From the NCBI RefSeq assembly GCF_937981445.1, contig NZ_CALJON010000014.1, positions 1 to 64,000 on the forward strand: a stretch of 64,000 bases of DNA. The letters are read 5' to 3'. Source of the stretch: an uncultured Veillonella sp. (lineage in GTDB: Bacteria > Bacillota > Negativicutes > Veillonellales > Veillonellaceae). Made by a program: the position numbers and the translations under genes. The notes below the pieces were generated by a model. That model was not told the DNA's origin, ran no database searches, and was given only the letters and a program-made list of their open reading frames with translations. Positions 41,856 to 52,081 of the stretch are shown here, in pieces (positions within the stretch are counted from its first letter, which is position 1; each line of letters opens with the position of its first letter).

Positions 41856-42777
41856 GCTAGAAGTATTACATGAAGAGCTAAGTCAGCTGCTTGGCAATGA
41901 TGAGCTATTTTGGAATGAGCCATTAAAGGATCATACAACCTTTAAAATTGGTGGGCCAGCAGATTTATTCATTATGCCACGCACACTAGATGAGTTAAGT
42001 GAAACTATGCAGCGAATTGCTAAAGCAGACGTACCCTTAACGATTTTAGGTAGTGGCTCGAATGTGCTCGTCCTTGATGGGGGCATTCAAGGCGTGGTAG
42101 TGTCTCTTTGTCATTTGAAGGAACGACTACAATGTGAAGGCCAGTCTTTGCTTATTAGTGCAGGCTTTATGTTAAAAGATGTGTCTGAGTTTGCTTATAA
42201 AAATAGCCTTACGGGCTTAGAATTTGCCATTGGTATCCCTGGTACATTAGGGGGCGCTGTCTTTATGAATGCTGGCGCTTATGGCGGGGAAATGAGTCAA
42301 ATCGTGTCTAAGGTGCGTGCCGTGAGTTTAGATGGGCGTATTAATGAATATACCTTGGAGGAATTGGCCTTTGCTTATCGTCATAGTCGCTTCCATGAAA
42401 GTCATGAAATTGTAGCGGAAGTGGAAATGACTTTGCAACCTGGTGAGGCACAAGCTATTTTAGACACTATGAATGATTTGACAGAACGGCGCATGAGTAA
42501 GCAACCCCTAGAGTATGCTAGTGCGGGGTCCACATTTAAACGCCCTACGGGCCATTATGCAGGGACTTTAATTGAAGAAACTGGCCTAAAAGGACTTTCC
42601 TGCGGTGATGCGGAAGTGTCGAAAAAGCATGCCGGCTTTGTGGTGAATAAAGGCACGGCTACAGCCAGTGATGTACTTACAGTGATTCGTGAAGTGCAAC
42701 AGCGCGTCGAACAAGCCCATGGCGTTATATTAGAGCCAGAAGTGCGCATTATTGGGCGTAGTGGTACTGAGAAGTAA
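41842..42777 (+). CDS. murB: UDP-N-acetylenolpyruvoylglucosamine reductase
   Basis: A 311-residue FAD enzyme of peptidoglycan precursor synthesis. The motifs DHTTFKIGGPADLF, ILGSGSNVLVLDGG, FAIGIPGTLGGAVFMNAGAYGGE (shown in part) and YASAGSTFKRP with the catalytic Ser, and the final VLEPEVRIIG, are those of type II MurB. The start is uncertain: ATG at 41842 overlaps ylbF, while TTG at 41836 has AAGGA ten bases upstream. Confidence 0.95.
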   Translation: MLKNKLEVLHEELSQLLGNDELFWNEPLKDHTTFKIGGPADLFIMPRTLDELSETMQRIAKADVPLTILGSGSNVLVLDGGIQGVVVSLCHLKERLQCEGQSLLISAGFMLKDVSEFAYKNSLTGLEFAIGIPGTLGGAVFMNAGAYGGEMSQIVSKVRAVSLDGRINEYTLEELAFAYRHSRFHESHEIVAEVEMTLQPGEAQAILDTMNDLTERRMSKQPLEYASAGSTFKRPTGHYAGTLIEETGLKGLSCGDAEVSKKHAGFVVNKGTATASDVLTVIREVQQRVEQAHGVILEPEVRIIGRSGTEK

Positions 42778-42920
42778 AAATAAAAAATAAAAGCAAAAAG
42801 TTTTTACAAAGATATACATAAGGTATGCGTAAAAGCGTGTGTAAAGATACGCGTAATAACATATGTAATAGCATACGTAATAGTATGCAGTAGTATATTG
42901 AAAATAGTTAAAGAAATAGC

Positions 42921-42950
42921 TTGACATACATAGGGTAAGTTGAGTATAAT
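42921..42950 (+). promoter_or_regulatory. Promoter of rplM-rpsI
   Basis: TTGACA at 42921-42926 and TATAAT at 42945-42950 are 18 bases apart. The leader to the rplM start is about 90 bases. The spacer before it (42778-42920) contains degenerate repeats of a CGTAATA-type word and no gene. Confidence 0.75.
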
Positions 42951-43044
42951 ATTTCGGTAAGCATTAGTATCTTATTCCATTAGCCCCGGAAGGAGAGCAT
43001 GATGCTTTTTGGTAAAGTAGTCGTTATGAGGAGGAATTAGCAGC

Positions 43045-43485
43045 ATGAAAACTACATATATGGCCAATCCGAACACTGTTGAACGGAAATGGTATGTTGT
43101 TGACGCTGAAGGTAAAACTTTAGGACGCCTTGCTGCCGAAGTAGCTAAAGTTCTTCGGGGCAAAAATAAACCAACTTTTACACCACATGTTGATACTGGT
43201 GACCATGTTATCGTTATCAACGCTGAAAAAGTTCGTTTAACTGGTAAAAAATTATTACAAAAAACGTATTTCCGTCATTCTGGTTACCCAGGTGGCTCTA
43301 CATTCGTAACTGCTGGTAGCATGTTAGAAAAACATCCAGAACGCCTTGTTGAAATGGCAGTTCGTGGTATGCTTCCTAAAAACAAGCTAGGCGCTCAAAT
43401 CTACCGTAAACTTAATGTTTATGCTGGTTCTGAGCATCCACATGCAGCTCAAAAACCTGAAGTTTTGGAATTTGATATTCGGTAA
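43045..43485 (+). CDS. rplM: 50S ribosomal protein L13
   Basis: A 146-residue protein with the L13 signatures RKWYVVDAEGKTLGRLA, DHVIVINAEKVRLTGKK and VRGMLPKNKLG. It is an early-assembly protein of the large subunit. It pairs with rpsI as in most bacteria, 23 bases apart. The AGGAGG site lies 10 bases before the ATG, a little long. Confidence 0.98.
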   Translation: MKTTYMANPNTVERKWYVVDAEGKTLGRLAAEVAKVLRGKNKPTFTPHVDTGDHVIVINAEKVRLTGKKLLQKTYFRHSGYPGGSTFVTAGSMLEKHPERLVEMAVRGMLPKNKLGAQIYRKLNVYAGSEHPHAAQKPEVLEFDIR

Positions 43486-43508
43486 TCACCGGGAGGAGGA
43501 ACATATAC

Positions 43509-43901
43509 ATGGCAGTAGCTCAGTACTACGGTACAGGTCGTAGAAAATCTTCCGTTGCCAGAGTTCGTCTGGTACCGGGCACAGGCAAAGTTACAATCAA
43601 TAAACGTGATTTTAACGATTACTTTGGTCGTAAAACTTTGGAATTAATTATTAAACAACCATTAGTGTTAACAGGCACTGTGGAACAATATGATGTTATC
43701 GCTGACGTAACTGGTGGCGGCCCATCTGGTCAAGCTGGTGCGATTCGTCACGGCATCTCTCGTGCTTTATTAGGTGTTGACAGCGAACTTCGTCAATCCC
43801 TTAAAAAAGCTGGTTTCTTAACTCGTGACCCACGTATGAAAGAACGTAAAAAATACGGTCTTAAGAAAGCTCGTAAGGCGTCTCAGTTCTCGAAACGTTA
43901 A
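43509..43901 (+). CDS. rpsI: 30S ribosomal protein S9
   Basis: A 130-residue protein with the S9 start YYGTGRRKSSVARVRL and ending KARKASQFSKR, where the Lys-Arg tail touches the tRNA anticodon in the P site. The motif GGGPSGQAGAIRHGISRALL is standard. It is in an operon with rplM and is followed by two hairpin terminators. Confidence 0.98.
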   Translation: MAVAQYYGTGRRKSSVARVRLVPGTGKVTINKRDFNDYFGRKTLELIIKQPLVLTGTVEQYDVIADVTGGGPSGQAGAIRHGISRALLGVDSELRQSLKKAGFLTRDPRMKERKKYGLKKARKASQFSKR

Positions 43902-43915
43902 TATTTACAAATGGC

Positions 43916-43956
43916 AAACCCTACAAACCTCGCGTTTGTGGGGTTTCTTTTTTTAT
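43916..43956 (+). terminator. Intrinsic terminator of rplM-rpsI
   Basis: AAACCCTACAAAC pairs with GTTTGTGGGGTTT around five bases, followed by CTTTTTTT. Confidence 0.92.
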
Positions 43957-43988
43957 GTGTTTTTGTATAGTAGTCGCTTATAAGTCGA

Positions 43989-44024
43989 ACAACGCCTCCT
44001 ACAAAAGTAGGAGGCGTTGTTTAT
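43989..44024 (+). terminator. Second terminator-like hairpin after rpsI
   Basis: ACAACGCCTCCTAC pairs perfectly over 14 bases with its complement around AAAA, then TTATTTAATT. It is a second barrier ahead of the adhesin gene. The T run is interrupted, so it may be a weaker terminator or a structured RNA end. Confidence 0.6.
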
Positions 44025-44789
44025 TTAATTCTATATTTATTTAGTTCCGGTTTTATTTTCTTAAACTTTTTTCTAGTAGTAGATTGGTCTTATTTTGGTG
44101 ATATTAGTATTTAATTTTTGGGGACAGGTAAGACTGACTTTGTATGATTGCGAATTTGGTATAGCTATGATAATAGGTTAAATTGAAGCGAAATATAAAC
44201 AATTTAAGAAGCATTTATAATATATATAACATTAATTATTATTAAAACTAGATGAAGGAAATTATCGAATTGGTGAAAATAATGCTGAGAGTATAAGCTT
44301 TGTTCTACTTTTAGATATATTTATTTAACAGATTGAAAAATAAATTATTAATCATAGGTAAAATATATAGTTATTAGGAAAAATGAATAGTTTTACTATA
44401 AAAATTAAAAATGTAATGAACATATGATGAAACGATTGTTGATGAAAACTATACTGATATAGTATAATCAGAATTGTGAATTTGAATGTTGATGTTATAC
44501 TTATCAAAATAATTACTAAATTAATAAGTTTATCGACTGGAAGCTTAAGAAATGGGATTTATATAAAGTTAAGGGATTATATACATTATTAAATCAACCA
44601 TATAATGAATAAATTTATAGTGTTAATGAAATAGATAATCTAGTTACGCTAGAGTTAAAATGAAAGAATAGTGAAAATTATCATTATAGGGATGTAACAT
44701 TTCTTTTTGGGAAAACTAATTAAAACGTAAGAGGAGTTATTAGGTAAAGTAAAAACAGAAAAGAGTAGAAGAGTAAGTAGAGGTGTTAC
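44025..44789. other. AT-rich gene-free spacer ahead of the autotransporter
   Basis: About 765 bases (890 from the rpsI stop) without any convincing reading frame, clearly more AT-rich than its surroundings. The only signal I trust at all is a promoter-like pair TTGATG at 44439-44444 and TATAAT at 44463-44468, which would give a 5' leader of about 310 bases. Whether the stretch is regulatory or decayed DNA cannot be decided from sequence. Confidence 0.5.
44439..44468 (+). promoter_or_regulatory. Possible promoter of the autotransporter gene
   Basis: TTGATG and TATAAT with an 18-base spacer, inside the AT-rich spacer. In such AT-rich DNA chance matches are common, so this is tentative. Confidence 0.35.
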
Positions 44790-47700
44790 ATGAATAAGAT
44801 TTATAAGATTGTATGGAGTCGTACTAAACATTGCTACATAGTAGCATCTGAATTTGCTAAGGGGCACACGAAGAGTAGTGTGAACAAAAACAAAAATATT
44901 GTTAAACTTGGTGTAAGTTTAGCTCTTATGGCTGTGTTAGGGAGTGTAGGAACGGAGCACCCTGTGCAGGCGGCAACGCAACATGGTCCAAATGCAGAGG
45001 CTAAAGGCACGCAAGCAGTGGCTTTAGGTGATAGTGCGAAGGCAACGGCGAATCAAGCCATTGCTATTGGTGGATCTGATGCAACTTTGAATAATAACTT
45101 CACTCGTGCCGCTGGTAATCAAAGTATTGCCATAGGCGGTAATGTACGTGTAGGTGGTTATGGTACTATCGGTATTGGTGGCGATGATTTAGATACCTTT
45201 GCGGGTGCCACGGATTATAATCAATTCGGCTATAATAATTGGGTAGCAGGCAAAGGAAACTATACAAATTATAATACTAATCCTACTTATGGTAATGGAG
45301 ATGGTGCTGTTTTTGTAGGGGTACGTTCCATTGGATCTGGCCATGGTGCGGTAGCTTTAGGGGCATTAAGTCAAGCTTCTGAAAATGTAGCAACGGCACT
45401 CGGCATGGGAGCCACAGCAGATAAAGTGGGCTCTGTTGCTTTAGGGACGGCGTCTCATACAACGAAAGATGCGGTGCAAGTAAGTAATGTGGCAATTAAA
45501 GGGACTACCTATAGTTTTGCGGGCTCCATTACATCTAAACCAGGAGCCGTTGTATCTGTAGGGAATAATACAGTACAACGGCAGATTATTAATGTGGCAC
45601 CTGGTGCAGTATCGGCGACAAGTACAGATGCCATTAATGGATCTCAGTTGTATGCAGTAGCTAATAATATCACTAAAACGAATGTGGCTGTAGGTAGCAA
45701 TAATTTAACTCTTGGTGTTAATGACACAACGAATACTAATGGTACTATTGCGTATACAGTGGATTTGTCACAAACGGCAAAGACGGCTATTGCTGATGTG
45801 CCAACAATTAAAACTAATTTAGCGAGTACTGCCGCAGTAGCCAATCAAGCAAAAACTGATGTAGCAACAGCTCAGCGCACGGCTAATACGGCAGTCACAA
45901 ATGCCAGTACTGCACAGACTACCGCTAATGCAGCCAGTACGGCAGCGGCTAATGTAAAGATTACAGCTGAGGCTGCAAGTACCGCGGCGGCAGGGGCAAC
46001 AAGTAAAGCGGAGGCTGCTTCAACAGTCGCGGCCACAGCAAGCAACACAGCTACACAAGCTAAGACAACGGCTGATACAGCGGTTACCAATGCTAATGCA
46101 GCTAAGAAGGATGCGAGCGATGCAAAACAAGCCGCTAATACAGCTAACACTAATGCAAATACTGCGTTGCAAACAGCTAACACAGCTAATACAAATGCAA
46201 ATACGGAATTAACAAAAGCAAATACAGCCGTTCAAACAATCAATGTTGGTACTTCTGCTAATTCCGGTACGGTAGCATTGAATAATACTAATAGTCGATT
46301 AAATCTTGTAGGTGTAGGCAGTGTAACTACTGCTGTATCGGGAACGAATGCAATTAATATTGGCTTAACCTCCTCCGCTGAGAGCGCTATTAAAGCAGTG
46401 CCAAGTATTAGTACAGCGGTGACCCGCATTGACAGTACAGTAGGCAGTTTATCCACTACAGTGGGTACTGTATCATCTGCTGTATCAGGGCTTAATACAA
46501 CGATGAATAATATTAGTACGGCTGTAAGTAATGCGGCAGGGGCTGTACAGGAATTCACTATTGGAGCTAATAAAGATGGCAAAACAGGTGGATTTAAATT
46601 AAATAAAACGAATTCTCGTGCTGATTTTGTTGGCGCCAATGATAATAAAGATATTGTTACGAGTATTGCTGGAAATCAGGTAGTATTTGATTTATCGAGT
46701 ACAGCTAAAACAGCATTGAGTTCTGTGGCTAGTATAAGTACTGCCGCAAGCACTGCTTTAAGCACAGCTAATTCTACAGGCACTGCATTAACTGCTAATA
46801 ATACAAAGGCGCAAGAGGCATTAGATGCGGCCAAGGCAGCAAAGTCTACGGCAGAAAAGGCAAATAGTACGGCTAGCGATGCAAAATCTGTAGCAGATAA
46901 AGCCAATAGTACAGCGGTACAGGCTAATAGTACAGCGGGTGAAGCAAAAACTACAGCAGAACGAGCTAATAATGTAGCGACACAGGCAAATAGTACGGCT
47001 AGTGATGCAAAAACTGTAGCAGATAAAGCGAATAGCACTGCCACAGCGGCTAATAGCATAGCAAATACGGCTAAGAATACAGCTGATGCAGCTAGTACAG
47101 CAGCAAGCACGGCGCAAGGAGCAGCAGATAAAGCTCAAGGTACTGCCGATGCAGCTAAGAAGGTAGCCAATACGGCCGTTCAAACAATTACTGTTGGCAC
47201 TGATACTAATCATAAGGCAAGTGGTGTTGCGCTAACAAAGGATAATAATCGTTTAGATATTGTAGGACTAAAGAGCGTGTCTACAGCTGTATCTGGCAAC
47301 TCTATTACTGTAGGTTTAATAGAGGCTGCTGAAAGCAGTATTGCAGCAGTGCCTGGTATTCAGACGTCTGTAACTGACTTAACTTCTAAAGTAGGTGGTT
47401 TAACTTCTACCGTTACAACAATCCAAACTGATTTAGGGACAGTTCAGCAAGACTTGGGTACAGTGAAAAATGAATGGAATACAGTAAAAAATAGTGCTAC
47501 TAATTCCATTCAATCTTTACAAATTGGTGCGGGCGCTAATTCTACACCAATTACTTTAGATAAAAATAATACTAAAGTTGATATTGTGGGCGCTGATAAT
47601 AATGCTCGTATTATGACTACTGTAGATGCAACAAACAAGGCTATTACTGTTGACTTATCTGATTCCTTCAAAAAACAGATTAATAATTTAGAAAATACAG

Positions 47701-50700
47701 CTAATGGATCTTCTGTTACGTATGTAACGAAGGATGGTGATAAAGTTGTTAAAATTGGCGATACCTTCTATCCAGAAGGAACGACACTAGATAAAGATGG
47801 CAATCCAGTAGATGAAACTGGCAAACCTGCCACTAAGCAAGATGTAAAACCTGAAGATATTAAAGTGACTGTAGGTGATGATACAACCCGTCAAATTGGC
47901 AATGTAGCTAGTGGTATTGATGGCACAGCAGGGAATGGTAAACCTGGTGCCGATGGTGCTACACCAGCTATTAGTGCAGCGGAAGCTAAGACTGTAGTAG
48001 GCGGTGCTAATGGTAAGGATGGTTTATTAGGCAAAAATGGCACAGATTTAAACAATGTAGCTACGATTAAAGATCTTCAAGCAGTAGCACAAGCTGGCTT
48101 AGACTTCGCTGGCGATAGTGGTGAAGATGTGCATCGTGCGTTGAGCAATAAATTAACTCTTCAAGGTGGCGTAGCAAATAATGCTACCCTAACGGATGGT
48201 AATATTGGTGTGATTACCAACGATACTAAAGATGGCTTGTTAATCAAATTAAATAAAGATATTAAATTGGGGGATGCCGGTAGTGTAACAGCAGGGGGGA
48301 CGACAATTGATAAGGATGGCGTCGCAACTAATAAAGTAACCGCTGGTAATACATCACTTGATACGAATGGCATAAGTACGGCGAAAGTAACGGCAGGCAA
48401 TACGACTATTGATACAAGTGGAGTAAGTGCTGCTAAAGTAACAACAGGCAGTACAACAGTTGATACAAATGGGATTTCTACAGCACAAGTAACAATTACT
48501 GACGGAGCTGTTTTATCGGCTACTGGTATGGATATGAAAGGTGATGCTATTACTGGTTTAAAAGCCGGTGAAAATGATACTGACGCAGTTAATTATTCAC
48601 AGTTAAAATCGTTAGAAAATAAAGTAAGCAATATGGGCACTAATTCCCCGTCTAAGTTAGTGGATAATGCAGGTAATGAAGTTGTTAAAATTGGCGACCA
48701 ATACTATCCAACTGGCACAGAACTTAAAGATGGCAAAACTGTTGACAAAGAGGGCAATGAAGTACAGCCAATTGATACTACAAAAACTCCAATTTCTGCA
48801 GCAACGAATACACCAAATAGTGGCTTAGGCCTCCAAGTGGGTGATGAGGCGAAAGCCATTACTAATGATGGTGAAAATGGTGCAAATGCATTAGTTGGTG
48901 GCAAAGCTGGTGAAGATGGTAGTAAAACTGGCGGTCTTTTGCAAGCAGCTGGTAATGAACTTGGTAAATTAGCTACCATTGGTGATTTACAAGCTGTAGC
49001 ACAGGCTGGGTTAAACTTTGTTGGAGATACTGAAAATGTAACTGTACATCGTCCACTTAGCGATACCTTGGCTATTAAAGGTGGTATTTCTGACCTAGAT
49101 AAGTTAACTGACAATAATATCGGTGTAGTAGCTAGTGAAACAGAGGGGTTAACAGTAAAACTGGCTAAGCAGATTGACCTTGGCTCCGAGGGTAGCTTGA
49201 ACCTTGGTGAAGCAGTAAGCTTAACTCCTAATACAGGACTTACTATTAAAAAAGATGGTAATACAGCAGTATATGGTCCAGAAGGAACAAACTTAACTGA
49301 CAAAGCAGGCAACACAACTGTAACCAGCGCAGCAGGCTCTACACTAACAGATGTTACAGGCAATAAAACTGTAACCAATGCTGCCGGATCTACATTAACG
49401 GACAAAGATGACAATTCCAATATTATCAATGCTAAAGGTGTTACTGTAAGCGACAAAGTTGGCAATTCTAATAGTACTACGGCGACGAAGTCTGAAATCA
49501 AAGATCAGAATGGCAATACGAATACGTCTACAGCTACAGAAAATAAATTAGATGACGGCAAAGGTAATACAAATACATCCACTGCCACTGAAATTAAATT
49601 AGTTGGTGAAAATGGTAAAACGAATACGTCTACCGCTGATGGTGTGACTGTTGAAAAAACAGTTGATGGCAAAACGATTAGCAATTCCTTGACCGCTGAC
49701 GCACTTACGGCTAAAGGGGCTGATGGAAAAGAGGCAACTGTAACATCTAAGGGCTTGACGTCTAAAGATGGCGATAAAGAGTCTAGTGTAAATGCTGGTG
49801 GCTTAACTACGAATGGTTCTGTTGTAGCTACTGATGCAGCTGGTAACCAAACGACAGTTAATGGCAATGGTATTACTATTGATCCTAAAGAAGAAGGGAA
49901 AGGCAATGTATCCTTAACTAAAGATGGTCTTGATAATGGTGGCAACCGTCTTCAAAATGTTGGTGCTGCCGAAAAATCCGGTGATGCAGTTAACTTTAAT
50001 CAATTTAAAGAATTAGAGAGAAAGTTTAGTGCTGCTGGAGGCATGGAAACTGTTGATAAGGATGGCGATAAAGTCATAACTATTGATGACAAAGTGTACA
50101 AGGTTGATGACAAAGGAAATCCAATTGCAGCAGATGGCACAAGGTTAACAGAAGTGGATGGCAAATATTATAATCCGTCTGATGTGACTGATGGTAAAGT
50201 GAATGAAGGAGCTAAGCCAGCAGATAGCACAGCTCAGGGCAATACATCTTTATCTTCTAATGCAGGTGAAAGTGGCTTAGGTCTTGCTACAGCGCCGAGG
50301 TCAGCAGATGGGGTTGATAGAAGTCCAGCGATTTCTAGTGAAACTGCTAAACAGGCTATTGGTGGAAATAATGGACAAGGTGGTTTATTAGGTAGCACAG
50401 GTAGAGAGCTTAATAAATTATCGACTCTACAAGATTTGCAAGCTATTGCCGTATCTGGTCTTGATTTTGGTGGAGATACAGGCGCTGATGTGCATCGTCC
50501 ATTAAGTACTAAACTTACTATTAAAGGTGGTATTTCTGATACTGATAATGTAACAGATAAGAATATTGGTGTAGTGGCTGATGGTTCTAATAGCTTGGAA
50601 ATTAAATTAGCCAAGAATATCGATCTTACTGCTGATGGCAGTTTAAAACTTGGTGATACAGTTACGCTTGATGGCAAGGATGGCTTGACTATTAAAGGCG

Positions 50701-51863
50701 ATGATGGCAATAGTGCAAATTATGGTGGCAATGGGTTAACTCTTACTGATACGAATGGTAATAGCAATACGTTGACACCAAAAGACAGTACAATAGCCGA
50801 TAATAAAGGAAATACGAATACTTCAAGTGCTACTCATAATACGATTTCAGATGGTAATGGTAATAGTATATCGAACAGTGCAGAGGGCACTACTGTTAAG
50901 GATAATAAAGGTAATGAAACCAATGTTAGAGCTGATGGTGTAGTGACTAAGGATGGGAATGGAAGTAGTGCATCTGTGAATCCTAGTGGAGTATTTGTTG
51001 TAGATAAAGAGGGGAATACTACCTCTGTGAACTCTGACGGAGTATTGGCTGTAGATGAAGATGGCAACACTACCTCTGTGAACCCTGAAGGGGTATCCTC
51101 TGTAGATAAAGAGGGTAATACGGCGTCTATGAATCCAGATGGCGTAGCTATTACAGATAAAGACGGCAATAAAACTACCGTTGACGCTAATGGTATTAGC
51201 CTGCAAGATAAAGAGGGCAATATTTACGTAACGATTGATAAAAATGGTTTAGGTGGTAAAGATGGGGCACCAATCGATTTTAAAGATGGTATTAATATAC
51301 CAGGTGCGCTTACAGTTACACCGGAGACTAAAGACGCCAATGGTAATACTATTGCGCCAGTTATTGATGCTAAGGGAAATCGCATTCAAAATGTAGGCAA
51401 TGGGATTTTACCAACTGATGCGGCTAATATTGGTCAGTTAGAACAAGTTCGTAGTGATGCTAAAAATCACAGTAATAATGTGGGCTCCATGACAGCTGCT
51501 TTAGCAGCACTCAATCCACTTCCTTATATGGGCGGTGAGAAAGGTCAGATTATGGCTGGTGTAGGTGTTTATGAAAATAAACAAGCCGTAGCATTAGGAT
51601 ATGCGTACACGCCGAATAATGATCAGCAATATACTTTAGGTGTATCCTATGGTGAAGGAGGTAAAACAATGGCCAATATGGGGGCGACCTTCCGTATTGG
51701 TGCTGGCGATTTTTCTGTAAACCAAGGAAAATCTACACAGGTTAAAGAATTACAACAAACTGTTTCTGACTTACAATCACGGAATGCTCAATTGACAAAT
51801 GATGTAGAAGAACTTAAACAGCTTGTACAGGAAATGCGTCAATCTATGAATGGTACAAAATAA
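44790..51863 (+). CDS. Giant trimeric autotransporter adhesin (YadA/Hia type)
   Basis: A 2357-residue surface adhesin. An extended signal peptide (ESPR start NKIYKIVWSRTKHCYIVASE, cleavage near VQAA at about 60) is followed by YadA-like head repeats (AVALGDSAKA, AIAIGG; about 65-235), a neck with STDAINGSQLYAV near 275, Ala/Thr-rich coiled coils at about 350-480 and 670-790, three copies of a DLQAVAQAGLDF module (near 1095, 1399 and 1883), many short DxxGNTTSVN repeats (for example about 2070-2135) and a four-strand YadA anchor at about 2247-2303. Three chains form one 12-strand barrel. After the anchor comes an extra coiled coil of about 55 residues (VKELQQTVSDLQSRNAQLTN), which classical family members lack. 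It should mediate adhesion or coaggregation. Confidence 0.95.
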   Translation: MNKIYKIVWSRTKHCYIVASEFAKGHTKSSVNKNKNIVKLGVSLALMAVLGSVGTEHPVQAATQHGPNAEAKGTQAVALGDSAKATANQAIAIGGSDATLNNNFTRAAGNQSIAIGGNVRVGGYGTIGIGGDDLDTFAGATDYNQFGYNNWVAGKGNYTNYNTNPTYGNGDGAVFVGVRSIGSGHGAVALGALSQASENVATALGMGATADKVGSVALGTASHTTKDAVQVSNVAIKGTTYSFAGSITSKPGAVVSVGNNTVQRQIINVAPGAVSATSTDAINGSQLYAVANNITKTNVAVGSNNLTLGVNDTTNTNGTIAYTVDLSQTAKTAIADVPTIKTNLASTAAVANQAKTDVATAQRTANTAVTNASTAQTTANAASTAAANVKITAEAASTAAAGATSKAEAASTVAATASNTATQAKTTADTAVTNANAAKKDASDAKQAANTANTNANTALQTANTANTNANTELTKANTAVQTINVGTSANSGTVALNNTNSRLNLVGVGSVTTAVSGTNAINIGLTSSAESAIKAVPSISTAVTRIDSTVGSLSTTVGTVSSAVSGLNTTMNNISTAVSNAAGAVQEFTIGANKDGKTGGFKLNKTNSRADFVGANDNKDIVTSIAGNQVVFDLSSTAKTALSSVASISTAASTALSTANSTGTALTANNTKAQEALDAAKAAKSTAEKANSTASDAKSVADKANSTAVQANSTAGEAKTTAERANNVATQANSTASDAKTVADKANSTATAANSIANTAKNTADAASTAASTAQGAADKAQGTADAAKKVANTAVQTITVGTDTNHKASGVALTKDNNRLDIVGLKSVSTAVSGNSITVGLIEAAESSIAAVPGIQTSVTDLTSKVGGLTSTVTTIQTDLGTVQQDLGTVKNEWNTVKNSATNSIQSLQIGAGANSTPITLDKNNTKVDIVGADNNARIMTTVDATNKAITVDLSDSFKKQINNLENTANGSSVTYVTKDGDKVVKIGDTFYPEGTTLDKDGNPVDETGKPATKQDVKPEDIKVTVGDDTTRQIGNVASGIDGTAGNGKPGADGATPAISAAEAKTVVGGANGKDGLLGKNGTDLNNVATIKDLQAVAQAGLDFAGDSGEDVHRALSNKLTLQGGVANNATLTDGNIGVITNDTKDGLLIKLNKDIKLGDAGSVTAGGTTIDKDGVATNKVTAGNTSLDTNGISTAKVTAGNTTIDTSGVSAAKVTTGSTTVDTNGISTAQVTITDGAVLSATGMDMKGDAITGLKAGENDTDAVNYSQLKSLENKVSNMGTNSPSKLVDNAGNEVVKIGDQYYPTGTELKDGKTVDKEGNEVQPIDTTKTPISAATNTPNSGLGLQVGDEAKAITNDGENGANALVGGKAGEDGSKTGGLLQAAGNELGKLATIGDLQAVAQAGLNFVGDTENVTVHRPLSDTLAIKGGISDLDKLTDNNIGVVASETEGLTVKLAKQIDLGSEGSLNLGEAVSLTPNTGLTIKKDGNTAVYGPEGTNLTDKAGNTTVTSAAGSTLTDVTGNKTVTNAAGSTLTDKDDNSNIINAKGVTVSDKVGNSNSTTATKSEIKDQNGNTNTSTATENKLDDGKGNTNTSTATEIKLVGENGKTNTSTADGVTVEKTVDGKTISNSLTADALTAKGADGKEATVTSKGLTSKDGDKESSVNAGGLTTNGSVVATDAAGNQTTVNGNGITIDPKEEGKGNVSLTKDGLDNGGNRLQNVGAAEKSGDAVNFNQFKELERKFSAAGGMETVDKDGDKVITIDDKVYKVDDKGNPIAADGTRLTEVDGKYYNPSDVTDGKVNEGAKPADSTAQGNTSLSSNAGESGLGLATAPRSADGVDRSPAISSETAKQAIGGNNGQGGLLGSTGRELNKLSTLQDLQAIAVSGLDFGGDTGADVHRPLSTKLTIKGGISDTDNVTDKNIGVVADGSNSLEIKLAKNIDLTADGSLKLGDTVTLDGKDGLTIKGDDGNSANYGGNGLTLTDTNGNSNTLTPKDSTIADNKGNTNTSSATHNTISDGNGNSISNSAEGTTVKDNKGNETNVRADGVVTKDGNGSSASVNPSGVFVVDKEGNTTSVNSDGVLAVDEDGNTTSVNPEGVSSVDKEGNTASMNPDGVAITDKDGNKTTVDANGISLQDKEGNIYVTIDKNGLGGKDGAPIDFKDGINIPGALTVTPETKDANGNTIAPVIDAKGNRIQNVGNGILPTDAANIGQLEQVRSDAKNHSNNVGSMTAALAALNPLPYMGGEKGQIMAGVGVYENKQAVALGYAYTPNNDQQYTLGVSYGEGGKTMANMGATFRIGAGDFSVNQGKSTQVKELQQTVSDLQSRNAQLTNDVEELKQLVQEMRQSMNGTK

Positions 51864-51966
51864 TTAGCTTACTATATGTTGTTTTTAAATAAATGGCATG
51901 AAATAAGTCGTGGTAAATTCTTGTAATGAATGGTGCGAAGTGAAACTAAGTAGAAAATTTTAAACC

Positions 51967-52020
51967 TCTAAAAGCAGTCTCTAGTATAACAATTTTGTTA
52001 TACTATGAGGCTGCTTTTGG
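51967..52020 (+). terminator. Terminator after the autotransporter gene
   Basis: AAAAGCAG and TAGTATAAC pair with TGTTATACTA and CTGCTTTT around a short loop. The stem is about 20 bp with a mismatch. Confidence 0.8.
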
Positions 52021-52081
52021 TATTATACGGATACATGCCCCCTTGTTATACTAAGGATATGTCTAATTAGGAGGTAATATT

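Noticed and set aside
44655..44867. Minus-strand frame over the adhesin start
   Set aside because: AT-rich, hydrophobic by composition, overlaps the signal peptide coding region, and has no ribosome site.
45872..51220. Long antisense frames inside the autotransporter gene
   Set aside because: Their Ala/Val/Leu/Ser-rich sequences are mirror images of the repeat-rich coding strand; no start signals or recognisable domains.
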